A stretch of DNA of 64,000 bases from Caldilinea sp. CFX5 (GCA_021405325.1 QWII01000043.1:1-64000); one strand, 5' to 3'; positions 1-9,077 are shown, counted from the stretch's first letter. Numbers and translations are program-made. The notes: generated by a model from the sequence alone, not told the origin.

Positions 1-2
1 AA

Positions 3-464
3 CAGTTGCTGGCCACACGCGCGCTGATGGGCATCAGCGCCAGCGGCCTTTTTGGCATGGGCAGTTACCGCTTGTTGGAAACGATTATTCATGCCAACGC
101 GAGTCTTTTCGTCATCGGCGATTTAGGTAAATACGATTCCTATTACAAAGAACGCCAAAATCGTTACCGAATGCACGTGGCTGCCGCCAAAAAGAATCCG
201 GAATTAATGGCGCTGGCCGATACCAACAACGGCTTTGCCCTGGCCGAAAAGGATCTGGAGCTACGTGGCCCCGGTGAATTCTTAGGCACCAAACAGAGCG
301 GCCTGCCCGAATTGCGCATCGCCCACCTAAGCGATGTCGCCACGCTGGCTTTGGCCCGTGAAGCCGCCCAAAAGCTCTTTGAAGGCGACCCCGACCTGCG
401 CGAGCATTCGCCCCTACAAAAACAGGTGTGGCGCTTCTGGCGGGGGCATGGGGATGTCAGTTAG
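3..464 (+). CDS. recG: ATP-dependent DNA helicase RecG, C-terminal part (5' end outside window)
   Basis: The reading frame is already open at the window edge, so only about the last 153 codons are seen. The second half carries the RecG signature [21 protein letters not shown] followed by [12 protein letters not shown], which is the C-terminal end of helicase domain 2 and the wedge-facing tail. RecG remodels stalled replication forks and Holliday junctions. The first ~70 visible residues are unusual: the helicase motif VI pattern (QxxGRxxR) that normally lies about 35-45 residues before NNGF is not present in any frame. Either this RecG is divergent there or the 5' part is rearranged. The family call rests on the C-terminal part only. 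Confidence 0.75.
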   Translation, partial: QLLATRALMGISASGLFGMGSYRLLETIIHANASLFVIGDLGKYDSYYKERQNRYRMHVAAAKKNPELMALADTNNGFALAEKDLELRGPGEFLGTKQSGLPELRIAHLSDVATLALAREAAQKLFEGDPDLREHSPLQKQVWRFWRGHGDVS

Positions 465-482
465 GCTATTCCAAAGAAATGA

Positions 483-538
483 ATCCCTCGTAGGCGCCGA
501 GAAGGCCACCGCCTCTTGCGGACGCCCCTACGAGGGAT
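483..538. repeat. Imperfect hairpin of the CGTAGGGGC family after recG
   Basis: Arms of 12 bases (483-494 and 527-538, ATCCCTCGTAGG) enclose a GC-rich loop; the right arm continues as GACGCCCCTACG, like the core of the hairpins at 24227, 29465 and 61327. It starts 18 bases after the recG stop. The rest of 465-753 contains only a short GGCGCCTT/AAGGCGCC inverted pair (552-584) and no gene that I can support. Confidence 0.6.
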
Positions 539-753
539 ATTATTGTTTGCAGGCGCCTTATAGATAAACCAAATGAAAGGCGCCCATTCGTACGTTTGCC
601 CAATGACGGCAAGCGCGATGAAATCATCAACGGGGTGTCGCGCGGGGTGAACGCACCAGGGTTTGATCATCAATGCGCGGTGACGAAATTGACCAGCCGG
701 TTGGATCGCTTGGTTTCGGCTGTCGGCACGGTTCTTTTCCTGAACGTCTATAA

Positions 754-1962
754 CTAATGTCGGCGTCGCACCGCCGCCTCCTGCGCCACGGTCGTTGCCA
801 GGTAATCAGCCACTTCACTGGGCGCAAAGCGATCCGGTGAAAAGGTGCTGACATCAAGCTGCGTCCGCCCATCGGCCACAAACTCCGCCAAGAGCAGACC
901 GGCCACCGGGTTATAGGCAAAGCCGCCTGAATGGAACGCACAGCCTAGGTAGATCCCCGGCAGTTGCGCGATCGGCCCCAACAGCGGCTCGCCGTCGAGC
1001 GCAAAGGCAATTAGCCCAACCTTTTCGGTTTCCCAGTGTGTTTGACTCAGCCGTGGCGCCAGCGGCGTCAAATCGGCGGCCAGTTTGACCCGCACGGCGC
1101 CTGGCACGGTGAGCGCCGCCATGTGAAAATCCGGCGATGGTGTACGAAATTCTTCCCGCCAGGCCGTTTCGCCGCCGGCCAACAGGCGATGGCCACGCGC
1201 CGGGCGGATGTAGCCGTTGTACGGGTTGGCGTTGATCGCCGGCAGGTGGATCATCGCCTGCGGATCAGCCGACAGCGGCGCCGTGACATAGCGCTGATGA
1301 ACAAAGGCTTTGAAGGGCGCGGGCCAGCCGAGCTGATCCAGCAAGCGATGGGTCCAGGTGTGAACCGTGCAGACGACAGCGTCGCCTTCGCTGGTTCCGG
1401 CAGCGGTGGTGACACCGGTCACGCGCCCGTTGCGTTGGACAAAGCCGGTGACTTGCGTCCCTTCACGAATCTCTACACCCAAGTCACGACAACGTTGCGC
1501 CAGCGCCGGAATATACTCCTCCGGTTCGCTGTAGCCGCCCAATGGGTCAAAGAGGCCGATGTCGCTTTCGGCCGGCGTCAGTTCCGGCCAGCGGCGGCGC
1601 ATTTCGGCGGCGTCGAGGATTTCATAGGGGGCGCCCAACCGGTCATAGAGCGGCAACAGGCGCAACCGTTCCGGCCAGGAAGGCGGGTCAAAGAGATTGA
1701 GACAACCCACATCGCCAAAGCGATAGCCGGGCAAATCCTCTGACAATTCACGATAAAGCGCCAGACTGCGCTTGCGCGCCAACACCCCGGTCTCACTCCA
1801 GAGGAGACCGGTAATAATCCCGCCGGCGCGACTGCTCGCCCCGTCGCCCACCGGTCCCTTTTCCAACAAAATGACTCTCCCCGCTTTTTTGCGCGCCAGA
1901 TGATACGCCGTACTCAACCCGATGACGCCGCCGCCGATAATGATTGTGGTTGTAGAGGACAT
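754..1962 (-). CDS. FAD-dependent amine/amino-acid oxidoreductase (DAO family)
   Basis: A 402-residue protein of the DAO (D-amino-acid oxidase / glycine and sarcosine oxidase) family. The N-terminus shows the Rossmann dinucleotide fold with GGGVIGLSTAYHLA and the acidic ribose-binding end LLEKG; the C-terminal half ends with the FAD-contacting stretch around GCAFHSGGF. Such enzymes oxidise secondary amines or amino acids with oxygen or an acceptor; the substrate cannot be read from sequence. It is divergently arranged to the DUF5682 gene. A 31-codon relic near 39.3 kb matches its last residues at 17 of 31 positions. Its upstream leader holds a TTAGTTGG octamer array. Confidence 0.85.
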   Translation of the reverse strand: MSSTTTIIIGGGVIGLSTAYHLARKKAGRVILLEKGPVGDGASSRAGGIITGLLWSETGVLARKRSLALYRELSEDLPGYRFGDVGCLNLFDPPSWPERLRLLPLYDRLGAPYEILDAAEMRRRWPELTPAESDIGLFDPLGGYSEPEEYIPALAQRCRDLGVEIREGTQVTGFVQRNGRVTGVTTAAGTSEGDAVVCTVHTWTHRLLDQLGWPAPFKAFVHQRYVTAPLSADPQAMIHLPAINANPYNGYIRPARGHRLLAGGETAWREEFRTPSPDFHMAALTVPGAVRVKLAADLTPLAPRLSQTHWETEKVGLIAFALDGEPLLGPIAQLPGIYLGCAFHSGGFAYNPVAGLLLAEFVADGRTQLDVSTFSPDRFAPSEVADYLATTVAQEAAVRRRH

Positions 1963-2288
1963 GGATGGCTCCTGGATTTGTTAGTTGGTTAGTTGGTTGG
2001 GTAGATCCCTCTCCCTGAAAGAAGCGGCTGTTGTCTGGTCATACAGCACAGTTCTCGCCTCGTCCAGGAAAGGGGCTAATCTTCATTAGCACCGAAGTTT
2101 AACACGCAAACTACGCTCTATCAAGTATGTTTTACACATCGACCGGCCCGTCTGGCGAACCTTTACTCCTGTAGAACGCCCAACCGTAAACCGTTCCGCG
2201 CTGACCGAAGCGGTATTTTGCGCAGAGTTATGGTAAAATAGGGTTGTCCGGCAAGTCACATTGTTCCTTAAGCAAGGGGAAGCACGCT
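1963..2288. other. Divergent intergenic region with octamer words and a small palindrome
   Basis: This 326-base gap separates two divergent genes. It holds TTAGTTGG repeated in tandem (1981-2003), a perfect 6-bp stem GCTAAT-CTTC-ATTAGC (2075-2090) and an extended -10-like TGGTAAAAT (2231-2239) about 50 bases before the DUF5682 start. I see no good -35 box and no additional gene. Confidence 0.5.
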
Positions 2289-4595
2289 TTGCAACAGCAA
2301 CCATTCTATTTAGGCATTCGCCATCATGGCCCTGGTTCCGCCTATAGCGTCGTGCAGGCGCTGACAGCAATCCAGCCTGACATCATCCTAATTGAAGGGC
2401 CGCCCGAAGCAGAGACGGTGGTCGCCTTGGCCGGCGCAACGGGGATGGAGCCACCCGTCGCGCTGCTGATCTATGCCGAGGATGATCTGGCCGACGCTGC
2501 CTTTTATCCCTTTGCGCTCTTTTCGCCGGAGTGGCAGGCATTAACGTATGGCTTGCTCCAGGGCGTCCCGGTGCGCTTTATGGATCTGCCCCAGAGTCAC
2601 CACTGCGCTCTTGTGCGTCAAGCCAAAGCAGAACTGGCGGCAGCAGCGGCGACTACAACCACTGACAATACCGACGAACCACCACCTTTACCCGCCTACC
2701 TCCAAGAACGCGCCTGGCCCGCCGACCCGTTGACCCTGCTGGCGCAGGCCGGCGGTTTCGACGACGGCGAACGGTGGTGGGAGCGGCTGGTCGAACAGCG
2801 GACGGAAGGGCTGGCGGTCTTCACCGGCATTGCCGAAGCGATGACCGCCCTGCGCGCCACGCTGGAAGCCGAACAGCCGCTGCCCTACCGCGAAGCGTTA
2901 CGCGAAGCCTGGATGCGCCAAACCGTACGGCGCGCCCAGGCTGAAGGTTGCCAACGCATTGCTGTCGTCTGTGGCGCCTGGCATGTGCCGGCGTTACAAG
3001 GGGAAACCAGCACACAAGCGGATGCCGCTCTGCTCAAAAATCTGCCCCGCTGCCCCGTTGTTGCCACTTGGACACCCTGGAGCTATGGGCGGCTGGCAAT
3101 GGCAAGCGGCTATCGCGCCGGCATTACCGCACCAGGCTGGTATCACTTTCTGTGGGAAAGCCAGACGCGGCCAGGGGATCGGGCCAGCTTTGTCACCGCC
3201 GGTTGGCTGGCGCAAGTGGCCCATCTGTTGCGTGCCGAAGGGCATGAGGTCGCTACCGCCAATGTCATTGAAGCGGTGCGCCTGGGGGAGACGCTGACTG
3301 CGCTGCGCGACAAACCGCTGCCCGCGCTGGAAGAGTTGAACGAAGCGGCGCTGACCACCCTCTGCTTTGGCGACCCAACCCTGCTCCGGTTGATTGAAAG
3401 CAGGCTCGTCATCAGTGAACGGCTGGGTGCTGTTCCTGACACCACACCCATGACGCCGCTTCAGGCCGACCTGGCGCGCTTGCAACGCACCTTGCGCCTC
3501 AAAGCCGAAGCGGCGGAACGTGTATTAGAACTCGATTTGCGCAAGCCTACTGATTTAGAGCGGTCGAAGTTATTGCGGCGGTTACTGTTGCTAGATTTGC
3601 CCTGGGGTCAGTTGACCGGCAGCAGTGGCAAAGGCACCTTTAAGGAAGCTTGGCGGCTCCAGTGGCAACCGGAATTTGCCGTGCGGTTGATCGAAGCGAG
3701 TATCTGGGGCAATACGGTTGATGCGGCCGCGACCGGTTACCTCCACCATCAACTGCAAGTGGAAACCAACCTGGCCCGGATCACGGCGGTGATCGACAGC
3801 GCCCTGCTGGCTGACCTGCCGGCGGCGGTGGACTTTGCCGTGCAGCGGTTGCAGGACGAAGCCGCCCTTGCCAACGATGTCACCGCACTCATGGAGGCGT
3901 TGCCGCCGCTGGCGCGTGTGCTGCGCTATGGCAATGTGCGGGCGACCGACACCGGCGTGTTGACCCATATTTTGAATGGCTTTGTCACCCGCATTGTCAT
4001 CGGTCTGCCGGGCGCTTGTTATTCGCTTGATGACGCCGCGGCGCAAGCTATGCTCACCCGGATTGAGGCGTGTCATGATGCGTTGACGCTGATTCAAAAT
4101 GCCGACTACCTGGCCGAATGGTGGCTGGTGATTGAAAAGCTGGCTGCCCAGGAAGGGCTACACGGCTTGATCGCCGGTAAATGTTGCCGATTGCTGCTGA
4201 CTGCCGAAAAGATCGACAGCGCCGAAGCCGCCACCCGTTTTAGCTACGCCCTTTCCGTAGCGAATCAACCCGAAGACGCCACCGCCTGGCTCACCGGCAT
4301 GTTGCGCGGCAGCGGGTTGCTCCTGATTCATGATGAGCGCATCTGGCAAGTTGTCGATGCCTGGCTGACTGGCCTGAATGATGAAACCTTTATCCGGTTG
4401 CTCCCGCTCGTGCGCCGCGCCTTTGCCGATTTTGCCCCCGGTGAGCGGCGCCTGATGGGCGAAAAGGTGAAGCAAGGGCCGCAACGGTCGCAACACATGA
4501 ATGGTCAGCAGGAAGCGGCGTTTGACCATGCGGCAGGTATGGCGGCGTTGCCGGTGGTGATGCAGATTTTGGGGTTAACGAAACAAGACGCTTAA
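2289..4595 (+). CDS. DUF5682 family protein (partner of VWA protein)
   Basis: A large protein (~768 residues) beginning with a conserved GIRHHGPGSA block, followed by the IEGPPE motif near residue 40 and CGAWH near residue 227. These match DUF5682, a family found next to MoxR ATPase and VWA genes; the GxRHH and GAWH motifs recall the TraB/erythromycin-esterase-like fold, which is my inference. The biochemical activity is unknown. I prefer the TTG at 2289 because AAGGGGA lies 8 bases before it; an in-frame TTG at 2244 would add 15 residues without homology. The VWA gene follows after a palindrome. No MoxR ATPase gene, the usual third partner, is nearby. The stop codon TAA is the first part of the following repeat. 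Confidence 0.8.
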   Translation: MQQQPFYLGIRHHGPGSAYSVVQALTAIQPDIILIEGPPEAETVVALAGATGMEPPVALLIYAEDDLADAAFYPFALFSPEWQALTYGLLQGVPVRFMDLPQSHHCALVRQAKAELAAAAATTTTDNTDEPPPLPAYLQERAWPADPLTLLAQAGGFDDGERWWERLVEQRTEGLAVFTGIAEAMTALRATLEAEQPLPYREALREAWMRQTVRRAQAEGCQRIAVVCGAWHVPALQGETSTQADAALLKNLPRCPVVATWTPWSYGRLAMASGYRAGITAPGWYHFLWESQTRPGDRASFVTAGWLAQVAHLLRAEGHEVATANVIEAVRLGETLTALRDKPLPALEELNEAALTTLCFGDPTLLRLIESRLVISERLGAVPDTTPMTPLQADLARLQRTLRLKAEAAERVLELDLRKPTDLERSKLLRRLLLLDLPWGQLTGSSGKGTFKEAWRLQWQPEFAVRLIEASIWGNTVDAAATGYLHHQLQVETNLARITAVIDSALLADLPAAVDFAVQRLQDEAALANDVTALMEALPPLARVLRYGNVRATDTGVLTHILNGFVTRIVIGLPGACYSLDDAAAQAMLTRIEACHDALTLIQNADYLAEWWLVIEKLAAQEGLHGLIAGKCCRLLLTAEKIDSAEAATRFSYALSVANQPEDATAWLTGMLRGSGLLLIHDERIWQVVDAWLTGLNDETFIRLLPLVRRAFADFAPGERRLMGEKVKQGPQRSQHMNGQQEAAFDHAAGMAALPVVMQILGLTKQDA

Positions 4596-4680
4596 CCGCT
4601 CGCAGCCGCGCCTAAAAGGCAACCGGTGACCGGCGTTGGGTCGCCGGTCACCGGTTGCCTTTTAGGCGCGGCTGCGAGCG
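4593..4680. repeat. Perfect 39-bp palindrome, copy 1
   Basis: Arms 4597-4635 and 4642-4680 are perfectly complementary over 39 bases with a 6-base loop TTGGGT. The element begins directly after (and its conserved flank includes) the TAA stop of the DUF5682 gene. The whole right arm recurs with 39 of 39 identical bases at 38296-38334, again behind a gene ending in TAACCGCTC. It may act as a terminator or processing hairpin; there is no T-run. Confidence 0.95.
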
Positions 4681-4704
4681 AGCAGTTACGAAGCAGAGTG
4701 AATT

Positions 4705-5913
4705 ATGACGGATCAAAATGACGCAACCGAACAACAACGTCAACGCCGCTGGCGACTGGTCTTGGGCAGCGCTGCGGATGGCTTTAACCTGCGCCTCAAC
4801 AGTCAGGATGCGCGCCTGGATGAAGCGCTGGGCGCACTCTATGATCAAGGGCCGGGGCAAGGCGAGGGCGAAACACCGGCGAGCCGGCGGGGCGGTTTGG
4901 GCGGCTCGGCGCCACGCGTCGCGCGCTGGCTGGGGGACATTCGGGAATACTTTCCCAGTTCCGTCGTGCGCGTATTGCAACAGGATGCGATTGAGCGGTT
5001 GAACTTAAAACATCTCTTGTTGGAACCGGAGATTTTGCAATCGGTGGAAGCGGATGTCCATCTGGTCGCCACCTTGATGTCGCTGCGCCATTTGGCCCCA
5101 ACCAAGGCGCGGGAGAGCATGCGACAGGTGGTGCAGAAGGTGGTGGATGAGTTGATGCGCCGGCTCACCCAGCCCATGCAACAGGCGGTGCGCGGCAGTC
5201 TTAACCGAGCGTTGCGCAACAACCGGCCCCGCCCCAACGAAATCAACTGGGATCGCACCATTCGCGCCAATCTCAAACATTATCAGCCCGACTACAAAAC
5301 AGTGATTGCCGAGCGGCTGATTGGCTATGGTCGCCAGCACAAACAGGCAGTCAAGGAGATTGTCCTTTGCGTCGATCAATCCGGCTCAATGGCGGCCAGT
5401 GTGGTCTATGCCAGCGTTTTCGCCGCCGTGCTGGCTTCGATACCGGCGCTCAAAACCAAACTGGTTGTCTTTGACACGAATGTTGTGGATCTAACCGATC
5501 TGTTGACTGATCCGGTGGAAGTTCTCTTTGCCACCCAACTGGGCGGCGGCACCGACATCAATCGCGCCATCACCTACTGCCAGAGTCGCATCGACCGCCC
5601 CAGCGAAACAACGCTGATTCTGATTAGCGATCTCTACGAGGGTGGTCATGCCGGGGATCTGGTCAAACGCGTGGCCCAATTGGTACAGAGCGGGGTCAAT
5701 GTCATCACCTTGCTGGCACTCAATGATGATGGCGCGCCGGCCTATCACCATGAGATGGCGCAACGCTTTGCTGACCTGGGCGCACCGGCCTTTGCCTGCA
5801 CGCCTGATCTTTTTCCCGATCTAATGGCCGCCGCCTTGCAAAAACAAAATATTGGCTTATGGGCGTCTAGCCAAGGCATTGTACCGGCGGCTACCAATCT
5901 ACCAATAAGGTAA
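4705..5913 (+). CDS. VWA domain-containing protein
   Basis: 402 residues. The C-terminal half (about 215-390) is a von Willebrand factor A domain with a full metal-ion-dependent adhesion site: DQSGS near residue 223, the Thr in GGGTDIN near 280, and the Asp of ISDLYEG near 309. The N-terminal half is Arg-rich and predicted helical. In other bacteria such proteins sit in one operon with DUF5682 and a MoxR AAA ATPase and probably work as a chaperone-like complex for metal-centre insertion or protein remodelling; that role is inferred. It follows DUF5682 in the same direction. Its TAA stop is inside the left arm of a 24-bp palindrome. Confidence 0.85.
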   Translation: MTDQNDATEQQRQRRWRLVLGSAADGFNLRLNSQDARLDEALGALYDQGPGQGEGETPASRRGGLGGSAPRVARWLGDIREYFPSSVVRVLQQDAIERLNLKHLLLEPEILQSVEADVHLVATLMSLRHLAPTKARESMRQVVQKVVDELMRRLTQPMQQAVRGSLNRALRNNRPRPNEINWDRTIRANLKHYQPDYKTVIAERLIGYGRQHKQAVKEIVLCVDQSGSMAASVVYASVFAAVLASIPALKTKLVVFDTNVVDLTDLLTDPVEVLFATQLGGGTDINRAITYCQSRIDRPSETTLILISDLYEGGHAGDLVKRVAQLVQSGVNVITLLALNDDGAPAYHHEMAQRFADLGAPAFACTPDLFPDLMAAALQKQNIGLWASSQGIVPAATNLPIR

Positions 5914-5961
5914 TGGAAAATAATTAATCATTACTTGTTAATTATTTTCCATTACCTTATT
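5904..5961. repeat. Perfect 24-bp AT-rich palindrome covering the VWA stop codon
   Basis: Arms 5904-5927 and 5938-5961 (beginning AATAAGGTAATGG) pair without mismatch around a 10-base loop. The arm includes the last codons and stop of the VWA gene. It is far more AT-rich than its surroundings. Confidence 0.9.
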
Positions 5962-5969
5962 ACAACACC

Positions 5970-6143
5970 CTATTGCAATGCGACCAACCCAAACAGCCCC
6001 AGCGTTCCCAAGACAAATAGCGTACAGCCAAACAACCCACAGATGGTGGCCGCGGCTTCATGACCACCCAACCAGGTGCTGACAAAGGAGAGTTGTCCTG
6101 AACTCAGGAGTTGCTCCCCATTCTGGCGTATTGCGTCGTACAT
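5970..6143 (-). CDS. Small predicted membrane protein, unknown
   Basis: A 57-codon frame starting MYDAIRQNGEQ, with AGGT about 8 bases before the ATG. The C-terminal 27 residues (ATICGLFGCTLFVLG...) form one clear hydrophobic helix ending at the C-terminus, as in tail-anchored or small single-span proteins. No family recognised. It lies alone between the VWA and lysS genes, facing the palindrome. Confidence 0.4.
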   Translation of the reverse strand: MYDAIRQNGEQLLSSGQLSFVSTWLGGHEAAATICGLFGCTLFVLGTLGLFGLVALQ

Positions 6144-6465
6144 GATAAGTCTACCTGAGAATAGACGATTTTGACCTGACAATCAGATGTCAAAGCGGCT
6201 TTTTGAGTAGACAAGCGCTTTGTCGGCTATGGTTCATCTGTCCAAGCGCCGTGGCCTTGCTTCATGATGGCTCGTTTCCTGCAGCGTTTTCCAGTCTGTC
6301 AGCTTACACTGGGCGGGCGTAACCGTTTGGTTTGCCGCTGATTGCCGATTTTCCGATTCGGCGCAGATGCAGTCATCGTTTATACTACAGGATGAAAGAT
6401 GATTTTGCCTGTTTGTGTCCTGATTTGTACTCTGATTTCTACTGTAAGAAGGAAGGAAGCCGTTT
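6144..6465. other. Leader region of lysS
   Basis: This 322-base stretch has no supported gene. A TATACT hexamer at 6381-6386 could be a -10 for lysS, but I find no -35 at the right distance. I see no tRNA-like or T-box structure. Confidence 0.35.
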
Positions 6466-8031
6466 GTGAGTGAGTCGTCGCATCATCTCTTTGATCCTGC
6501 CCATTTGACCGACCAGGAGCAGGCGCGCTTGCAGAATTTGCAGACGCTGGTCGAAGCTGGTATCGATCCCTACCCGGCGCGTGTCCAACGCAGCCACACC
6601 ATCGCCGCCGCCCGCGCCCTTTATACGAATGGCGACTTCGAGCAGTCGCCTGTAACAGAGGGGGAGCCAACGGTAGAAGTGAGCGTTACCGGCCGCTTGA
6701 AGCGCATCCGCGTCATGGGCAAAGTCAGCTTCGCCGATCTGGAAGATGGCACCGGCCAGATCCAAATTGTGGTGCGTCGCGACGAACTACCGGGCGAATG
6801 GTACAACGACATCTGGAAAAAGGCGATTGACCTGGGCGACTTTATTGGCGTCACCGGTCCGCTCTTTGTCACCAAGACGGGCGAGTTGAGCGTCGAAGTC
6901 AAAGCCATTCAATTCCTAAGCAAAACGCTCAAGCCTATGCCCGACAAATGGCACGGCCTGCGCGACCGCGAGACCCGCTATCGCCGTCGCTATGTCGATC
7001 TGATCGCCAACCCGGAGGTGCGCGACCTCTTCCGCACGCGGGCCGCGATTGTACGCGCCTTGCGTGAATACCTCGACGGCGAAGATTTTCTCGAAGTGGA
7101 GACGCCGATCTTGCAGCCGATCTACGGCGGCGCCGCAGCCAAGCCCTTTGTCACCCACCACAACCAGTTGCACCAGGATCTCTACCTGCGTATCAGCTTT
7201 GAACTCTATCTCAAACGCTTGATTGTCGGTGGCTTTGATCGCGTTTATGAAATTGGTCGCGATTTTCGCAACGAGGGGGTCAGCTTTAAGCACAACCCCG
7301 AATTTACCCAGCTTGAGTTCTACGAAGCCTACGCCGATTATCAAGATGTTATGCGCCGCACGGAGAACATGGTCGCCTACACGGCGCAAAAGGTACTCGG
7401 TAGCCTGACCATCACCTGGGGGGAGCATACCATTGATCTGACGCCGCCTTGGAAGCGCATTCCGTTACGACAGGCGATCCTCGATGCATCCGACATTGAC
7501 TACGAAGCCTTCCCTGATGCCGAATCACTAGCGCAGGAGATGCGACGCATTGGCATGGACGCAAACCCCAACCACGGCTGGGGCAAGCTGGTGGACAATC
7601 TGCTCTCGCGCTTTGTCGAGCCGAACTTGATCCAGCCCACCTTCCTGATCGACTACCCGCGCGATGTCAGCCCGCTTGCTAAGGGGACGCCCGATGACCC
7701 GCGCCAGGTTGAGCGCTTCGAGGGTTTCCTGGCCGGCATGGAACTTTGCAACGCCTTTAGCGAGATCAACGATCCGCAAGATCAGTTGCAACGCTTTATC
7801 GATGAAAACTACCGCGCCCGTCACGGTGACGACGAAGCGCACCCCATCGACGATGATTACATCGAAGCGCTCTCCTATGGGATGCCCCCCACCGGCGGCT
7901 TCGGCATGGGTATCGACCGCTTGACGATGTTGCTGACGGGCAAGGACACGATTCGCGAAGTGATCCTCTTCCCGCACTTGCGGTCGATCAAAGAGGGCGG
8001 CGAAGCAGAAGAGACAGACACGAAAGAGTAA
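6466..8031 (+). CDS. lysS: Lysine--tRNA ligase, class II
   Basis: Charges tRNA-Lys with lysine in the cytoplasm. 521 residues, the usual bacterial length. An OB-fold anticodon-binding domain occupies about 55-165 (TGRLKRIRVMGKVSF, GDFIGVTGP). The class II catalytic domain follows, with motif 2 FRNEGVSFKHNPEFT near residue 268 and motif 3 GFGMGIDRLTML near 478. The GTG start at 6466 is chosen because AAGGAAGG lies 8 bases upstream and the frame closes just before. It stands alone, 56 bases before the Uma2 gene in the same direction. Confidence 0.97.
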   Translation: MSESSHHLFDPAHLTDQEQARLQNLQTLVEAGIDPYPARVQRSHTIAAARALYTNGDFEQSPVTEGEPTVEVSVTGRLKRIRVMGKVSFADLEDGTGQIQIVVRRDELPGEWYNDIWKKAIDLGDFIGVTGPLFVTKTGELSVEVKAIQFLSKTLKPMPDKWHGLRDRETRYRRRYVDLIANPEVRDLFRTRAAIVRALREYLDGEDFLEVETPILQPIYGGAAAKPFVTHHNQLHQDLYLRISFELYLKRLIVGGFDRVYEIGRDFRNEGVSFKHNPEFTQLEFYEAYADYQDVMRRTENMVAYTAQKVLGSLTITWGEHTIDLTPPWKRIPLRQAILDASDIDYEAFPDAESLAQEMRRIGMDANPNHGWGKLVDNLLSRFVEPNLIQPTFLIDYPRDVSPLAKGTPDDPRQVERFEGFLAGMELCNAFSEINDPQDQLQRFIDENYRARHGDDEAHPIDDDYIEALSYGMPPTGGFGMGIDRLTMLLTGKDTIREVILFPHLRSIKEGGEAEETDTKE

Positions 8032-8087
8032 CTACCGAAGTTGTCATCACATTTGATCAACGAGCGTTTTCTGCCGGAGGTGCTGAG

Positions 8088-9077
8088 ATGAGCCAAACAG
8101 AACAGCTTCTAGAACAACCGAAAATGGCGATAAAAACCGCCCAACCGGATTGGTCCTTGGGTTGGCGCTACGAAATCTCCTATAAGCCAAATGGCGAACA
8201 AACCAGCGTGCGTATTCCTTTGACGCCGGACGAAGCACGCCACCCCAAAGAAGGATACGTTATGCCGGAGCGCACAGAACATGACATCATTTCCGATGAT
8301 CTGAGCGATATGTTACGCGTCCATGTGGCAAACGAGCCAGAGACCGCCGTCTTTCGGAATCTTGTCTTTGAGTGGGACCACCCGGAAATCGGCTCCTATG
8401 CGCCGGACATTGCCGTCGTCCCCCACGTCCATGACCGGGATGCCAGCCGGGGTCAATTTGTTGTCGCCGAGGAAGGGACGCGCCCCAGCCTGGTAATCGA
8501 AGTCGTCTCGCGCAGTTCACGGCAGGATGATCGTGTCAAAAAAGTAGAGGATTATGAACGATTAGCCATTCGCGAATATGTTTATATCGATATTCGCACT
8601 CGTCGCGGCAAGATCGTCGGTGAGGTGGCTGGGTATCGACTGCAACAGAACCGCTATGTGCCGATGCTACCCGACGAAGACGATGCACTCTACCTGGAGA
8701 CCATCAACTGTCGCATTGGGCTGGAGAACGACCGGGTCTGGTTGGAAGATAGCACAACTGGTGAAAACTTATTGACCAACCTGCAAGCCCAACGCTCGCT
8801 GCGCGAAGAAAAAGTAGCGCGTCAAGCGGCCGAGGAAGCACGGCAAGCTGCCGAAGCACGCGCCGCTGCGGAAGAAGAAGCACGGCAAGCCGTCGAAGCG
8901 CAGGCTAAGGCCGAAGCGGAAGCGCGCCAGGCTGCCGAAGCGCAGGCCAAGGCCGAAGCGGAAGCGCGCCAGGCTGCCGAAGCGCAGGCCAAGGCCGAAG
9001 CGGAAGCGCGCCAAGCCGCGGAAGCACGCATCGCTGAACTTGAAGCCAAAGTACAATTGTTACAACAACAAACCTAA
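8088..9077 (+). CDS. Uma2 family endonuclease with long Ala/Glu coiled-coil tail
   Basis: Residues 1-215 are a Uma2 (DUF820) PD-(D/E)XK-type nuclease domain: PDIAVV supplies the Asp, LVIEVVS the Glu, and DDRVKKVEDYE the conserved Lys-Asp-Tyr segment. The target is unknown. Residues 225-325 are a highly charged Ala/Glu/Arg/Lys coiled coil built partly of exact 14-residue repeats. The start has GGAGG 7 bases upstream. Uma2 genes are numerous in Chloroflexota and Cyanobacteria and often stand alone, as here between lysS and dgoD. Confidence 0.85.
   Translation: MSQTEQLLEQPKMAIKTAQPDWSLGWRYEISYKPNGEQTSVRIPLTPDEARHPKEGYVMPERTEHDIISDDLSDMLRVHVANEPETAVFRNLVFEWDHPEIGSYAPDIAVVPHVHDRDASRGQFVVAEEGTRPSLVIEVVSRSSRQDDRVKKVEDYERLAIREYVYIDIRTRRGKIVGEVAGYRLQQNRYVPMLPDEDDALYLETINCRIGLENDRVWLEDSTTGENLLTNLQAQRSLREEKVARQAAEEARQAAEARAAAEEEARQAVEAQAKAEAEARQAAEAQAKAEAEARQAAEAQAKAEAEARQAAEARIAELEAKVQLLQQQT
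8895..9020 (+). repeat. Three 42-bp tandem repeats in the Uma2 tail
   Basis: Units 8895-8936, 8937-8978 and 8979-9020 are nearly identical and encode AEAEARQAAEAQAK, two heptads of a coiled coil. The near identity at DNA level implies recent duplication and possible copy-number change. Confidence 0.9.

Noticed and set aside
461..673. 70-codon minus-strand frame after recG
   Set aside because: It runs through the CGTAGGGGC hairpin, has no ribosome-binding site and no homology that I recognise.
4593..4680. Insertion sequence or classic MITE
   Set aside because: No target-site duplication seen, no transposase-like ends with internal unique sequence; the element is a pure palindrome, so it is reported as a repeat only.
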